From the NCBI RefSeq assembly GCF_021117295.1, contig NZ_CP088247.1, forward strand, positions 4,169,001 through 4,233,000: a stretch of 64,000 bases of DNA, read 5' to 3'. Positions 8,293 through 16,409 of this stretch are shown here, piece by piece. Both the position numbers and the translations under genes were made by a program. A model generated the notes under the pieces. That model saw nothing but the letters and a program-made list of their open reading frames with translations, was not told the origin of the DNA and did no database searches. This stretch comes from Methylorubrum sp. B1-46. GTDB lineage: Bacteria; Pseudomonadota; Alphaproteobacteria; Rhizobiales; Beijerinckiaceae. Numbering within the stretch: position 1 is the stretch's first letter; each line of letters opens with the position of its first letter.

Positions 8293-9354
8293 GTGAACGA
8301 ATCTAGGCTGATGTTGGACACGCTGCCTGCTTACCTTCTCCGGGCGGCGCTCGGCCTCGCCCTTGGAGCACTGCTCGGCACGGTCGCACGGCGGGGTCGC
8401 TTCTGCACGCTCGGCGCCATCGAGGATGCCGTCTACGCGCGTGACACCCGCCGCGCGCGTGCTTGGCTGCTGGCGATTGGCATCGCCATCCTCGGCACCC
8501 AACTTTTGGAAGCCGCTGCCGGTCTCGACCTCTCCCGGTCGATCTACACGGGGCCGCGCTTGGAATGGGGCGCGATGATCCTCGGCGGGGCGATGTTCGG
8601 CTTTGGGATGGCGCTCGTAGGGACCTGTAGCTTTGGGGCTCTCATTCGGCTCGGCGGGGGAGACCTACGAGCCCTCCTCGTCCTGCTTGTGCTCGGCCTC
8701 TCAGCCTATATGGCAATCAGCGGCGTGACGGCGCTCATGCGCGTGACGATTACTGAGCCGTTAAGCGTCGATCTCGGAAGCCAGCGCCTCGGCGCTCTCC
8801 TGCGGCTCGATCAGGCGGGCCGCATTGTCGTGAGCGTCGTGGTAGGCGTCGGCTTCTGTATCGCGGCGCTCACGAGCGGCGCCTTCCGGGAGACGAAGCG
8901 GCTGCTGGTCGGCGCTATCGTGATCGGATGTGTGATCGTCGCCGGATGGTGGGCCAACGGAAGCGCGGGCTTCGACGAGTTCGAGACCCAGGCGGTCGGC
9001 TCCTTCAGCTTCGCTCGACCTGTCGGCGATACGTTGCTCTACGCCATGCTCGCGAGCGGCACGAAGATCGATTTCGGCGTGGCCTCGGTCTTCGGCGTCC
9101 TGGTCGGATCTTTCGCGTCGGCACGCCAAGCGGGCGAATTCTATTGGGAAGCGCCCGACGATGCCCGGGAGGTGAAGCGCCACCTTCTCGGCGCGTTCCT
9201 AATGGGCACGGGCGGCGTCACTGCCCTCGGCTGCACCATCGGCCAGGGGTTGAGCGGTCTCTCGACGCTGTCGGTCGGCTCGATGCTCGCCCTCGGCGCG
9301 ATCCTCGTCGGAGCCCGAGCGGGTCTCTACTTTCTCGTAGACCGACATACGTGA
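8293..9354 (+). CDS. YeeE/YedE full-length thiosulfate/sulfur transporter
   Basis: 353 residues with about ten hydrophobic segments. Motifs include RRGRFCTLGAIEDAVY near residue 35, GTCSFGALIRLGGG in the middle and LGCTIGQGLSGLS near the C-terminus, the three cysteine-bearing loops that relay thiosulfate in YeeE/YedE (TsuA) proteins. The GTG at 8293 has no clear ribosome site; the ATG at 8311 is an alternative. It lies directly behind the sigma factor and converges on the ArsR gene 13 bases away. It is a distinct protein from the split pair upstream, so the region has two YedE systems. Confidence 0.88.
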   Translation: MNESRLMLDTLPAYLLRAALGLALGALLGTVARRGRFCTLGAIEDAVYARDTRRARAWLLAIGIAILGTQLLEAAAGLDLSRSIYTGPRLEWGAMILGGAMFGFGMALVGTCSFGALIRLGGGDLRALLVLLVLGLSAYMAISGVTALMRVTITEPLSVDLGSQRLGALLRLDQAGRIVVSVVVGVGFCIAALTSGAFRETKRLLVGAIVIGCVIVAGWWANGSAGFDEFETQAVGSFSFARPVGDTLLYAMLASGTKIDFGVASVFGVLVGSFASARQAGEFYWEAPDDAREVKRHLLGAFLMGTGGVTALGCTIGQGLSGLSTLSVGSMLALGAILVGARAGLYFLVDRHT

Positions 9355-9367
9355 GGGGCTTCAAAGG

Positions 9368-9727
9368 TTACGGCGTACGTCCGTTGCAGAAGGCGCGGTG
9401 CAAGGCAGCGATGATTTCGCGAACCTCGGGCCGGGCCAGCGCATAGTAGATGTTCTTGCCGTCGCGGCGGGCCTCGACGAGATCGTCGGCCCGCAACCGC
9501 GCCAACTGCTGGGACACGGCGGGCTGGCGCAGGTTCAGCAGTTGCTCCAGTTCCGAGACTGAGCGCTCGCCCTCGACCAACAGGCAAAGGATAACAAGGC
9601 GCGCCTCGTGGCCGAGAGCCTTCAGCAGCTCGCTGGCATCACGTGCATTGGCCAGCAACAGTTCCAGGTCGAGGCTGCCCGGGGCCTCGGCGCTCGTCAC
9701 CGGCTGCGCTTGCTGCAACGGCATCAT
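9368..9727 (-). CDS. ArsR-family persulfide-responsive repressor, BigR/SqrR/SoxR-like
   Basis: A 119-residue winged-helix repressor. The core reads LKALGHEARLVILCLLVEGE and LNLRQPAVSQQLARLR, the recognition helix, followed by a beta-wing. Two cysteines, Cys48 and Cys114 (HRAFC), occupy the positions of the pair that forms a tetrasulfide or disulfide in BigR and SqrR, releasing DNA when persulfide accumulates. It ends facing the YedE gene, with soxS upstream on the same strand (30 bases). Likely targets are the palindrome ahead of the YedE-Blh operon and AT-rich sites ahead of the sox genes; these links are inferred. Confidence 0.9.
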   Translation of the reverse strand: MMPLQQAQPVTSAEAPGSLDLELLLANARDASELLKALGHEARLVILCLLVEGERSVSELEQLLNLRQPAVSQQLARLRADDLVEARRDGKNIYYALARPEVREIIAALHRAFCNGRTP

Positions 9728-9757
9728 CTCACCCTTTTCCTTGCCGTCTAAAACCCG

Positions 9758-10123
9758 TCACGGGGAAGCCGGTAGCTGTTTCAGCAACCGCTCGGCCCGC
9801 CCCCAGAAAAACTCCTCGCCCGGATAGCCCTCGATCCGGTCGACCTCGGCGCCGCCTTCGATGAGGACGAATGTCGGTGTGTAGAGGATCGGGCGCTTGA
9901 GCGTGAGTCCGGGAGGGATGCCTGCGTCGAGATCGACACGGCGCAACGGCGCCCGCTTCCCGATATCCGTCTTCGGATAGATCGGCCCGATCTCCTTGTC
10001 CCACACCTTGCACCACGGGCAGCCGCGCCGCTCGAATTTGACCATTTCGGCGGCCTCGACGGAGCAAGGCCATAGGGCGCCCCCCCAAGCCCCCGCCATG
10101 ACTGCCCGCCTCGTTTCCCGCAT
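9758..10123 (-). CDS. soxS: SoxS-like periplasmic thioredoxin
   Basis: A 121-residue exported thioredoxin-fold protein with active site GCPWCKVWDKEIGPIYPKT (CPWC at 35-38), the hallmark of SoxS, which in Paracoccus reactivates SoxYZ by reducing its blocked cysteine. The cis-proline segment YTPTFVLIEGG and the ending EGYPGEEFFWG also fit. The ATG at 10,123 was chosen because GGGAAGG lies just upstream and a signal-like stretch (Ala-rich, ending EAA) follows. It is divergent from soxW and precedes the ArsR gene on the same strand. Reducing power would come from DsbD or a CcdA-like protein. Confidence 0.85.
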   Translation of the reverse strand: MRETRRAVMAGAWGGALWPCSVEAAEMVKFERRGCPWCKVWDKEIGPIYPKTDIGKRAPLRRVDLDAGIPPGLTLKRPILYTPTFVLIEGGAEVDRIEGYPGEEFFWGRAERLLKQLPASP

Positions 10124-10155
10124 CGACCTTCCCAAGCTCAAGACCATCACTTTGA

Positions 10156-10172
10156 TATAGCAAAAATCGAAT
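10156..10172 (-). promoter_or_regulatory. Shared motif ATTC-N5-TTGCTATA upstream of soxS
   Basis: Read on the minus strand the site is ATTC, five bases, TTGCTATA. The identical bipartite motif with the same spacing and orientation occurs ahead of soxC (15,077-15,093). It ends 33 bases before the soxS start, so TATA could be part of a -10 element or an operator half. The match of all twelve fixed bases in a GC-rich genome is unlikely by chance; function is inferred. Confidence 0.55.
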
Positions 10173-10356
10173 GTGTTCGAGTGGAAGCGACGTGGCCGCC
10201 GGGATTGTGATTGGCCCCGGAACAGCGGACTCAATCGCCCCTTCACCTCGCCTCCTCTCAAAGCCACAGCAGCAGCGGGTATCAGGGGCAACGGATTGCC
10301 AGATGCGGGAAATTCGCACTACACATGCACGAACAAGAATATTTGGAGGGGACGTC

Positions 10357-10932
10357 ATGTCGACCCGGCGCCGGTTCCTTGCGGGTGCCCTCGCGCTTGG
10401 CCTGCCTTCCAAAGCCATGGCCCAGGCGATCCAGGGCGATGACGGTCTCTACCGGGAGCCCTGGTTCCTCGAAAGCTTCCTCGACCTGTCGGACGATCTG
10501 AGGGCGGCCCGGGACCACGGCAAACGTCTTGCCGTCCTTTGGGAGTTGAAGGGCTGTCCCTACTGCAAGCAGATCCACCTCGTGAACTTCGCGGATCGGG
10601 CGACGAGCACGTATATCCGCGAGCGTTTCGATATCCTGCAGTTGAACTTCATCGGTTCGCGCGAAGTCACCGATTTTGACGGGCAGACCCTTTCCGAAAA
10701 GGGCTTCGCGGAGAAATACGGGATCTACTCCACGCCGAGCATACAGTTTTTCCCGGCGGAAGAATCGACGCTCGCGGACAAGCCGCCTCAGCAGCGCGAG
10801 GTCCTGCGCCTTCGGGGTTATGTCGCGCCTGAGGAGTTCCGGCGAACCTTCGCCTTCGTGGCCGAGCGAGCCTACGAGCGTACGAACCTGCAGGACTACC
10901 TGCGCTCCCCGGAGGCGGCGCGGCGGGGCTAA
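10357..10932 (+). CDS. soxW: SoxW-like periplasmic thioredoxin
   Basis: A 191-residue protein with a Tat-type signal (STRRRFLAG, cut near AMA-QA) and a thioredoxin-like domain with CPYC at residues 67-70. The segment YGIYSTPSIQFFP holds the cis-proline and a long inserted loop follows, as in SoxW of sox clusters. The ATG at 10,357 has a strong GGAGGGG ribosome site. SoxW is a partner thioredoxin of SoxV/CcdA; no soxV is visible here, so DsbD at 478-2,223 is the candidate electron donor. The gene stands alone before the soxX promoter region. Confidence 0.85.
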   Translation: MSTRRRFLAGALALGLPSKAMAQAIQGDDGLYREPWFLESFLDLSDDLRAARDHGKRLAVLWELKGCPYCKQIHLVNFADRATSTYIRERFDILQLNFIGSREVTDFDGQTLSEKGFAEKYGIYSTPSIQFFPAEESTLADKPPQQREVLRLRGYVAPEEFRRTFAFVAERAYERTNLQDYLRSPEAARRG

Positions 10933-11099
10933 CAGTTCGGCCGCGATGATCGGTGGCCTCCTGATTAACGCTTGACTCGAAAGCGATAAGCGTCAAACTT
11001 GCAAATATTCGCATATGTCGATTGGTTCGCCCATCGGCAGTGCGTGCGGTTCGAAACGACCGCACCCGCCGCAATGACGGCGCACCGAGGAAACGCCAG

Positions 11100-11576
11100 A
11101 TGCGTAGGCCGATCACAGCCTTTGCGCTCGCAGGACTTTGCGTCCTCGCGACCGCCGCCGGAGCCGAGACGGCTTCAACCGGGCTTGCACCGTTCAAGGT
11201 CGTGGCCGTCGACGGCAGCGACGCGATCCCCGAGCCGCTTACCGACAAGCCGGGGAATGCGGCGGCCGGCGCCAAGGTCGTGGTGAACCGCCGCCAGGGC
11301 AACTGCCTCGGCTGCCATCAGGTCTCTTCGCTGAGCACCGAGTCCTTTCACGGCGAGATCGGACCCTCCCTCGACGGCGTCGCCGAACGGTGGGACGCGG
11401 CGCATCTGCGCATGATCGTCGTCAACCCGAAGCACGTCTTCACCGAGGCGACCGTGATGCCTGCCTTCTACCGGATCGAGGGCCTTCATCGCGTGCGTCC
11501 CGAGTTCCAGGGCAAGCCGATCCTGACCGCGCAGCAGGTCGAGGACGTCGTCGCCTACCTCACGACCCTGAAGTGA
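11100..11576 (+). CDS. soxX: Sulfur oxidation c-type cytochrome SoxX
   Basis: A 158-residue periplasmic monoheme cytochrome: signal peptide (cut near AGA-ET), heme motif CLGCH at 69-73 and the distal methionine in VMPAFY. With SoxA it forms the SoxXA complex that joins thiosulfate oxidatively to the SoxY cysteine. The start at 11,100 has GAGGAAA upstream and begins the signal peptide; longer in-frame starts are not protein-like. The spacer ahead of it (10,933-11,099) includes CAAATATTCGCATATG near 11,002, an AT-rich element similar to those before other sox genes. First gene of soxXYZAB. Confidence 0.93.
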   Translation: MRRPITAFALAGLCVLATAAGAETASTGLAPFKVVAVDGSDAIPEPLTDKPGNAAAGAKVVVNRRQGNCLGCHQVSSLSTESFHGEIGPSLDGVAERWDAAHLRMIVVNPKHVFTEATVMPAFYRIEGLHRVRPEFQGKPILTAQQVEDVVAYLTTLK

Positions 11577-11603
11577 TCTCGCGGGCTGAAGGAGCCGCTT
11601 CCC

Positions 11604-12074
11604 ATGACCTCTGCCAAGATCCCCGCATTGAACCGCCGCCAAGCCCTGGCCTTCGGCACCGGAGCCGTCGTGGCAACCGCCTTCGCCTTCCGCGCTGGAC
11701 CGGCCCTGGCCGCGAAGCCTGCGACCGATGAGGCCATCAAGGCCTTCACCCGCGGCAAGGAGCCCGTGAGGGGCAAGGTCAAGCTCGAACTCCCCGAGAT
11801 CGCCGAGAACGGCAACACCGTACCGATGACGGTGAGCGTCGACGTGCCGATGACGCCGGAGAGCTATGTCGAGGAGGTGATGATCGTTGCCGAGGGCAAT
11901 CCGAACCCCGGCGTCATCAGCTTCCACTTCACGCCGTCGAGCGTCGCCGAGGCGAACACGCGCATCCGTCTTGCCGAGACGCAGAACGTCATCGCGGTCG
12001 CCCGCATGAACGACGGCTCGGTCTTCAGCGACGTCCGCCAGGTGAAGGTCACCATCGGCGGCTGCGGCGGCTAA
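11604..12074 (+). CDS. soxY: Sulfur-carrier protein SoxY
   Basis: 156 residues with a Tat signal (NRRQALAFG, cut near ALA-AK) so that SoxZ can be co-exported as a folded complex. The C-terminus ends GGCGG; Cys154 on this swinging arm carries the sulfur substrate through the Sox cycle. The VMIVAEGNPNPGV and HFTP segments match the family core. Lies 27 bases after soxX and 39 bases before soxZ. Family length and the intact GGCGG tail make the assignment firm. Confidence 0.97.
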   Translation: MTSAKIPALNRRQALAFGTGAVVATAFAFRAGPALAAKPATDEAIKAFTRGKEPVRGKVKLELPEIAENGNTVPMTVSVDVPMTPESYVEEVMIVAEGNPNPGVISFHFTPSSVAEANTRIRLAETQNVIAVARMNDGSVFSDVRQVKVTIGGCGG

Positions 12075-12113
12075 CCCACACGCAACAGCATCGAACGAGG
12101 ACGGGAGGACCAC

Positions 12114-12443
12114 ATGGCCGACGTGAAGCCGCGGATCAAACTGGACAAGAAGGATGTCGCAAAGGGAGACATCATCGAGGTGAAGACGCTCGTCTCACAC
12201 ACGATGGAATCCGGCCAGCGCAAGGACAAGGACGGGAAGACGATCCCGCGCAAGATCCTGAATAAGTTCACCTGCGACCTGAATGGCAAGACGATCTTCA
12301 GCGCCGACATAGAGAGCGCGGTCTCCGCCAACCCCTACTTCCAGTTCAAGATCAGACCCGAGGAAACCGGCACGCTGACCTTCACTTGGATCGATGACGA
12401 CGGGTCGAAGACCCAGGCCACCGAGCAGATCAAGGTCGCCTGA
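12114..12443 (+). CDS. soxZ: Sulfur-carrier partner SoxZ
   Basis: 109 residues without a signal peptide, as expected for a protein exported by hitch-hiking with SoxY. The sequence KGDIIEVKTLVSHTMESGQR and the ending TFTWIDDDGSKTQATEQIKV are characteristic. It has one cysteine (FTCDLNGK). It forms the SoxYZ heterodimer that presents the sulfur-loaded arm to SoxXA, SoxB and SoxCD. A GGGAGG ribosome site precedes the ATG. Confidence 0.97.
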   Translation: MADVKPRIKLDKKDVAKGDIIEVKTLVSHTMESGQRKDKDGKTIPRKILNKFTCDLNGKTIFSADIESAVSANPYFQFKIRPEETGTLTFTWIDDDGSKTQATEQIKVA

Positions 12444-12501
12444 CGCGCGCCCGGGGCCGATTGCCCCGGAGCGCCTCCCCCGCCGCGCCGGAGCCCTCGC
12501 A

Positions 12502-13368
12502 ATGGTCCGCCCCATTCCCTTTGCCGTCACCGCGCTCGCGCTCGTCGCGCTGGCCGTCGCACCCCATGCGCAGGACATGCCCTCCGCGCCCGCCGCTAAG
12601 GAAGGGTCCGAGCGTCCGGCCTGGCAGGCGCACGGCCTCAAGGTCCAGAACCCGAATTCCCCGTTTGATGAAGTTGTCTCCGGCCTGTATTTCCGCTCCA
12701 AGGAAACGCAGGACATGCAGGCCGACGACTTCAACAATCCGGGCTTCCTCGCCGTGGAGCAGGGAGAGGAACTCTGGTCGAAGGTCGATGGCGCGGCGGG
12801 AAAGTCCTGTGCGAGCTGCCACAACGAGGCATCGACCTCGATGAAGGGCGTCGCGGCGGCCTATCCGAAGTGGAACGAGAAGCTCGGCAAGCCGGTCAAT
12901 CTGGAGCAGCGGATCAACATCTGCCGCAGCGGCGCCCTGAAAGCCGAGCCCTGGGCCTTCGGCTCGTCCGAACTTACGGCCATGACCACCTACGTCCGTA
13001 ACCAGTCCCGCGGGATGCCGGTCGCCGTGAAGGTGGACGGGCCCATGACGCCCTGGTTCGAGCGAGGACAATCGCTCTACTACCAGCGGAACGGCCAACT
13101 CGATCTCGCTTGCGCGAGCTGCCACGAGAAGAACCACGGCAAGTATCTCCGGGCCGACTTCCTCAGCCAGGGGCAGAGCAACGGATTCCCCGTCTACCGC
13201 CTGCGCGACCAGCGGCTGGTGCCGCTCCACGAGCGCATGGAAGGTTGCATGCAGGACGTCCGGGCCACGCCGTTCAAGCCGCTCTCCGACGAGTTCCTCG
13301 CCCTGGAGACCTACGTCGCGTGGCGCGGCCTCGGCCTTCCGGTCGAGACGCCCGCCGTGCGCAACTGA
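12502..13368 (+). CDS. soxA: Diheme cytochrome SoxA
   Basis: 288 residues with a signal peptide (cut near PHA-QD) and two heme motifs, CASCH at 103-107 and CASCH at 204-208, so it is the diheme form. Cys249 in EGCMQDVRATPF is the expected persulfidated cysteine ligand of the active heme. With SoxX it catalyses the oxidative coupling of thiosulfate to SoxY. The ATG at 12,502 was chosen because the signal peptide begins there; the frame remains open upstream but is not protein-like. It sits between soxZ and soxB in the operon. Confidence 0.95.
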   Translation: MVRPIPFAVTALALVALAVAPHAQDMPSAPAAKEGSERPAWQAHGLKVQNPNSPFDEVVSGLYFRSKETQDMQADDFNNPGFLAVEQGEELWSKVDGAAGKSCASCHNEASTSMKGVAAAYPKWNEKLGKPVNLEQRINICRSGALKAEPWAFGSSELTAMTTYVRNQSRGMPVAVKVDGPMTPWFERGQSLYYQRNGQLDLACASCHEKNHGKYLRADFLSQGQSNGFPVYRLRDQRLVPLHERMEGCMQDVRATPFKPLSDEFLALETYVAWRGLGLPVETPAVRN

Positions 13369-13383
13369 GGGCCTGATCCTGCC

Positions 13384-15063
13384 ATGACCTCACGCCGCGA
13401 CTTCCTGCAGATCGCCGCCGCCACCGCGGCCCTGGTGCCGACGGGCTGGACCCGCGCCTTCGCCCAGCAGCGCCTGACCCAGGACGACCTCCTGGCCTTC
13501 GAGCCGATGGGCAACGTCACCCTGGTCCATCTCACCGACATCCACGCGCAGTTGCGGCCCGTGCTGTTCCGCGAGCCCTCGACCAACCTCGGGATGGGCG
13601 AGGCGCGCGGTCAGGTCCCCCACGTCACCGGACGCGCCTACCTCGACCTCTACGGCATCCCCGGCGGCTCGCCGCTGGCCTATGCGCTCACGCCGGAGGA
13701 CTACGTCGCGCTGGCCCGCAGCTATGGCCGGATGGGCGGCCTCGACCGGATCGCCACGGTGCTCGACGCGATCCGCGCCGAGCGAGGCGACAAGGTGCTG
13801 TTCCTGGACGGCGGCGACACTTGGCAGAACAGCTACACCTCGATGGTGAGCAAGGGCCAGGACATGGTCGACTGCATGGCGCTGCTGAAGCCCGACGCCA
13901 TGACGGGCCACTGGGAGTTCACCCTCGGCACCGAACGGGTTAAGGAGATCGTGGACGGGCTCGGCTGCCCGTTCCTGGGCCAGAACGTTCGCGACGCCGA
14001 ATGGAACGAGCCGGCCTTCGAGGCCACGAAGATGTTCGAGCGCGGCGGCGCGAAGGTCGCGGTGATCGGGCAGGCCTTTCCCTACACGCCCATCGCCAAC
14101 CCTCGCTGGATGATCCCCGGCTGGTCCTTCGGCATCCGCGAGGAGGACGTGCAAGCGAGCGTCGACAAGGCCCGGAAGGAGGGCGCCGACCTCGTCGTGC
14201 TGCTCTCCCACAACGGCTTCGACGTGGACCGCAAGCTCGCCTCGCGGGTGAAGGGAATCGACGTCGTACTCACCGGACACACGCACGACGCGCTGCCTCA
14301 GGCGGTAAAGGTCGGCAACACCCTACTCATCGCCTCGGGCAGCCACGGCAAGTTCCTCACCCGCGTCGACCTCGACGTGCGGGACGGGGCCGTGAAGGGC
14401 TACCGTTCGAAGCTCATCCCGATCTTCTCCGATATCATCGCCCCAGAGAAGACGATGGCGGCCAAGATCCGGTCGATCCGTGCGCCCCACGAGGCGATGC
14501 TGAAGGAGGAACTCGGCCGGACCGAGGCCCTGCTCTACCGGCGGGGCAACTTCAACGGCACGCTCGACGACATGATCTGCGATGCGCTCCTGTCCGAGCG
14601 AGAGGCTGAGATTGCCCTCTCGCCCGGCTTCCGCTGGGGCACGACCCTCCTGCCCGGCCAGTCGATAACCCGCGAGGACGTCTACAACGCCACCGCCATC
14701 ACCTACCCGGCGGCTTATCGGATGCCGATGACCGGCGCCCGGCTGAAGGAGGTGCTGGAGGACGTGGCCGACAACCTCTTCAACGCCGATCCGTACTACC
14801 AGCAAGGTGGCGACATGGTGCGGGTGGGCGGCGTGTCCTACGCCATCGACGTCGCTCGCCCGGCCGGCAGCCGCATCTCAGACCTCACCCTCCTGCGCAC
14901 CGGCAAACCCATCGAGGCTGGCACCAGCTACACCGTGGCAGGATGGGCGAGCGTCAACGAGGGCACCGACGGCCCGCCGATCTGGGACGTCGTCTCCTCG
15001 CACATCAAGGCCAAGGGAACGGTGAACCCGACGCCCGCGCAGGTCACCGTCCGTGGCGCCTAG
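13384..15063 (+). CDS. soxB: SoxB thiosulfohydrolase
   Basis: 559 residues with a Tat signal (TSRRDFLQIAAA, cut near AFA-QQ). The 5'-nucleotidase-like fold binds two manganese ions; ligand motifs are LTDIHAQ, GGDTWQNS, TGHWEFT, LLSHNG and LTGHTHD. The enzyme hydrolyses sulfate from the S-sulfonated SoxY arm. Length and motif order match the family. It ends the soxXYZAB group; soxC follows after a 53-base spacer with its own AT-rich control site. Confidence 0.97.
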   Translation: MTSRRDFLQIAAATAALVPTGWTRAFAQQRLTQDDLLAFEPMGNVTLVHLTDIHAQLRPVLFREPSTNLGMGEARGQVPHVTGRAYLDLYGIPGGSPLAYALTPEDYVALARSYGRMGGLDRIATVLDAIRAERGDKVLFLDGGDTWQNSYTSMVSKGQDMVDCMALLKPDAMTGHWEFTLGTERVKEIVDGLGCPFLGQNVRDAEWNEPAFEATKMFERGGAKVAVIGQAFPYTPIANPRWMIPGWSFGIREEDVQASVDKARKEGADLVVLLSHNGFDVDRKLASRVKGIDVVLTGHTHDALPQAVKVGNTLLIASGSHGKFLTRVDLDVRDGAVKGYRSKLIPIFSDIIAPEKTMAAKIRSIRAPHEAMLKEELGRTEALLYRRGNFNGTLDDMICDALLSEREAEIALSPGFRWGTTLLPGQSITREDVYNATAITYPAAYRMPMTGARLKEVLEDVADNLFNADPYYQQGGDMVRVGGVSYAIDVARPAGSRISDLTLLRTGKPIEAGTSYTVAGWASVNEGTDGPPIWDVVSSHIKAKGTVNPTPAQVTVRGA

Positions 15064-15076
15064 TCGTCTCCAATAT

Positions 15077-15093
15077 ATTCACACATTGCTATA
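15077..15093 (+). promoter_or_regulatory. Shared motif ATTC-N5-TTGCTATA upstream of soxC
   Basis: ATTC (15,077-15,080), five bases, TTGCTATA (15,086-15,093), the same arrangement found upstream of soxS. It also forms a loose dyad with the preceding TATATTCA. It ends 24 bases before the soxC start, the right place for a -10 region (TATACT) or an operator overlapping it. Function is inferred. Confidence 0.55.
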
Positions 15094-15116
15094 CTTGAAA
15101 CAGTTCGGAGAGGCCG

Positions 15117-16409
15117 ATGTCTGAACCGAAGCCGCGCCCCGATCCGTCCGGGCCAACCTCTCGAAGATCCTTCCTGCGCACCGGCCTCGCCCTCGGCGGA
15201 GCGGTCGGCACGGGGGCTTTTGCGGGCCGCGCAGCCGCCGCGCCGGACGCGAAGAACCTTCCGCCGAGCGTACCGGAATGGTCGCAGTCGCTCGGTGAGG
15301 GTGTCGTCAGCCGGCCCTACGGCCGCCCGTCGAAGTTCGAGGTGGACGTGATCCGCCGCGACGTCGAATGGCTGACCGCCTCGCGCCAGAGTTCGGTCAG
15401 CTTCACGCCGCTGCACCAGCTGGAGGGAATCATCACCCCGAACGGCCTGGGCTTCGAGCGCCACCATGGCGGCATCGCCGAGATCGATCCGTCCGAGCAT
15501 CGGTTGATGATCCACGGCCTCGTCGAGAAGCCGCTGATGCTGACGCTGGAGGACATCAAGCGCTTCCCCCGCGTCAACCGGATCGCGTTCCTCGAATGCG
15601 CGGCCAATTCCGGCATGGAGTGGAAGGGCGCGCAGCTCAACGGCTGTCAGTTCACCCACGGCATGATCCACTGCGTCATGTACACGGGCGTCCCGCTCAA
15701 GCGCTTGCTCGAAGAAGCCGGTCTCAAGACCAACGCCAAGTGGCTGTTGCCGGAGGGCGCCGACGCCGCGGCGATGACCCGCTCCGTGCCGATCGAGAAA
15801 GCGTTCGACGACGCCATCGTCGCCTACGCCATGAACGGAGAGGCGCTCTATCCCGAGCACGGCTATCCGCTCCGCCTCGTCCTGCCGGGATGGCAAGGCA
15901 ACATGTGGGTGAAGTGGCTGCGCCGGATCAAGGTCGGCGACGAGCCCTGGCACACCCGCGAGGAGACGTCGAAGTACACGGCACTCATGCCGGACGGTCA
16001 GGCGCGGCGCTTCACCTGGGCCATGGACGCGAAGTCCGTCATCACCAATCCGAGTCCGCAGGCGCCCATCCACGGTAAGGGCTTCACCGTGCTTTCGGGC
16101 TTGGCGTGGTCGGGGCGGGGCGCGATCAAGGGCGTGGACGTCTCGCTCGATGGCGGCCGCAACTGGCGGGCCGCGCGGCTCGACGGGCCGGTCCTCGATA
16201 AGGCGCTGACGCGTTTCTATTATGAGTTCGACTGGAACGGCGATCCGCTGCTGATCCAGTCCCGCGCCATGGACGAGACCGGCTACGTCCAGCCGACCAA
16301 GGCGGCCCTGCGCCAACACCGCGGCCTGAACTCGATCTACCACAACAACGGCATCCAGACCTGGCACGTGCTGCCCAGCGGGGAGATCGAGAATGTCGAG
16401 GTCGCGTAA
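15117..16409 (+). CDS. soxC: Sulfane dehydrogenase molybdoprotein SoxC
   Basis: 430 residues with a Tat signal (SRRSFLRTGLALGG, cut near AAA-AP) and a sulfite-oxidase-type molybdenum-cofactor domain. The Mo-ligating cysteine is in LECAANSG; GWQGNMWVKWLRRI and the C-terminal dimerisation domain follow. With SoxD it removes six electrons from SoxY-bound sulfane sulfur, so its presence predicts complete oxidation to sulfate without sulfur globules. The ATG at 15,117 overlaps a GGAGAGG ribosome site region. The soxD start overlaps its end by 17 bases. Confidence 0.96.
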   Translation: MSEPKPRPDPSGPTSRRSFLRTGLALGGAVGTGAFAGRAAAAPDAKNLPPSVPEWSQSLGEGVVSRPYGRPSKFEVDVIRRDVEWLTASRQSSVSFTPLHQLEGIITPNGLGFERHHGGIAEIDPSEHRLMIHGLVEKPLMLTLEDIKRFPRVNRIAFLECAANSGMEWKGAQLNGCQFTHGMIHCVMYTGVPLKRLLEEAGLKTNAKWLLPEGADAAAMTRSVPIEKAFDDAIVAYAMNGEALYPEHGYPLRLVLPGWQGNMWVKWLRRIKVGDEPWHTREETSKYTALMPDGQARRFTWAMDAKSVITNPSPQAPIHGKGFTVLSGLAWSGRGAIKGVDVSLDGGRNWRAARLDGPVLDKALTRFYYEFDWNGDPLLIQSRAMDETGYVQPTKAALRQHRGLNSIYHNNGIQTWHVLPSGEIENVEVA

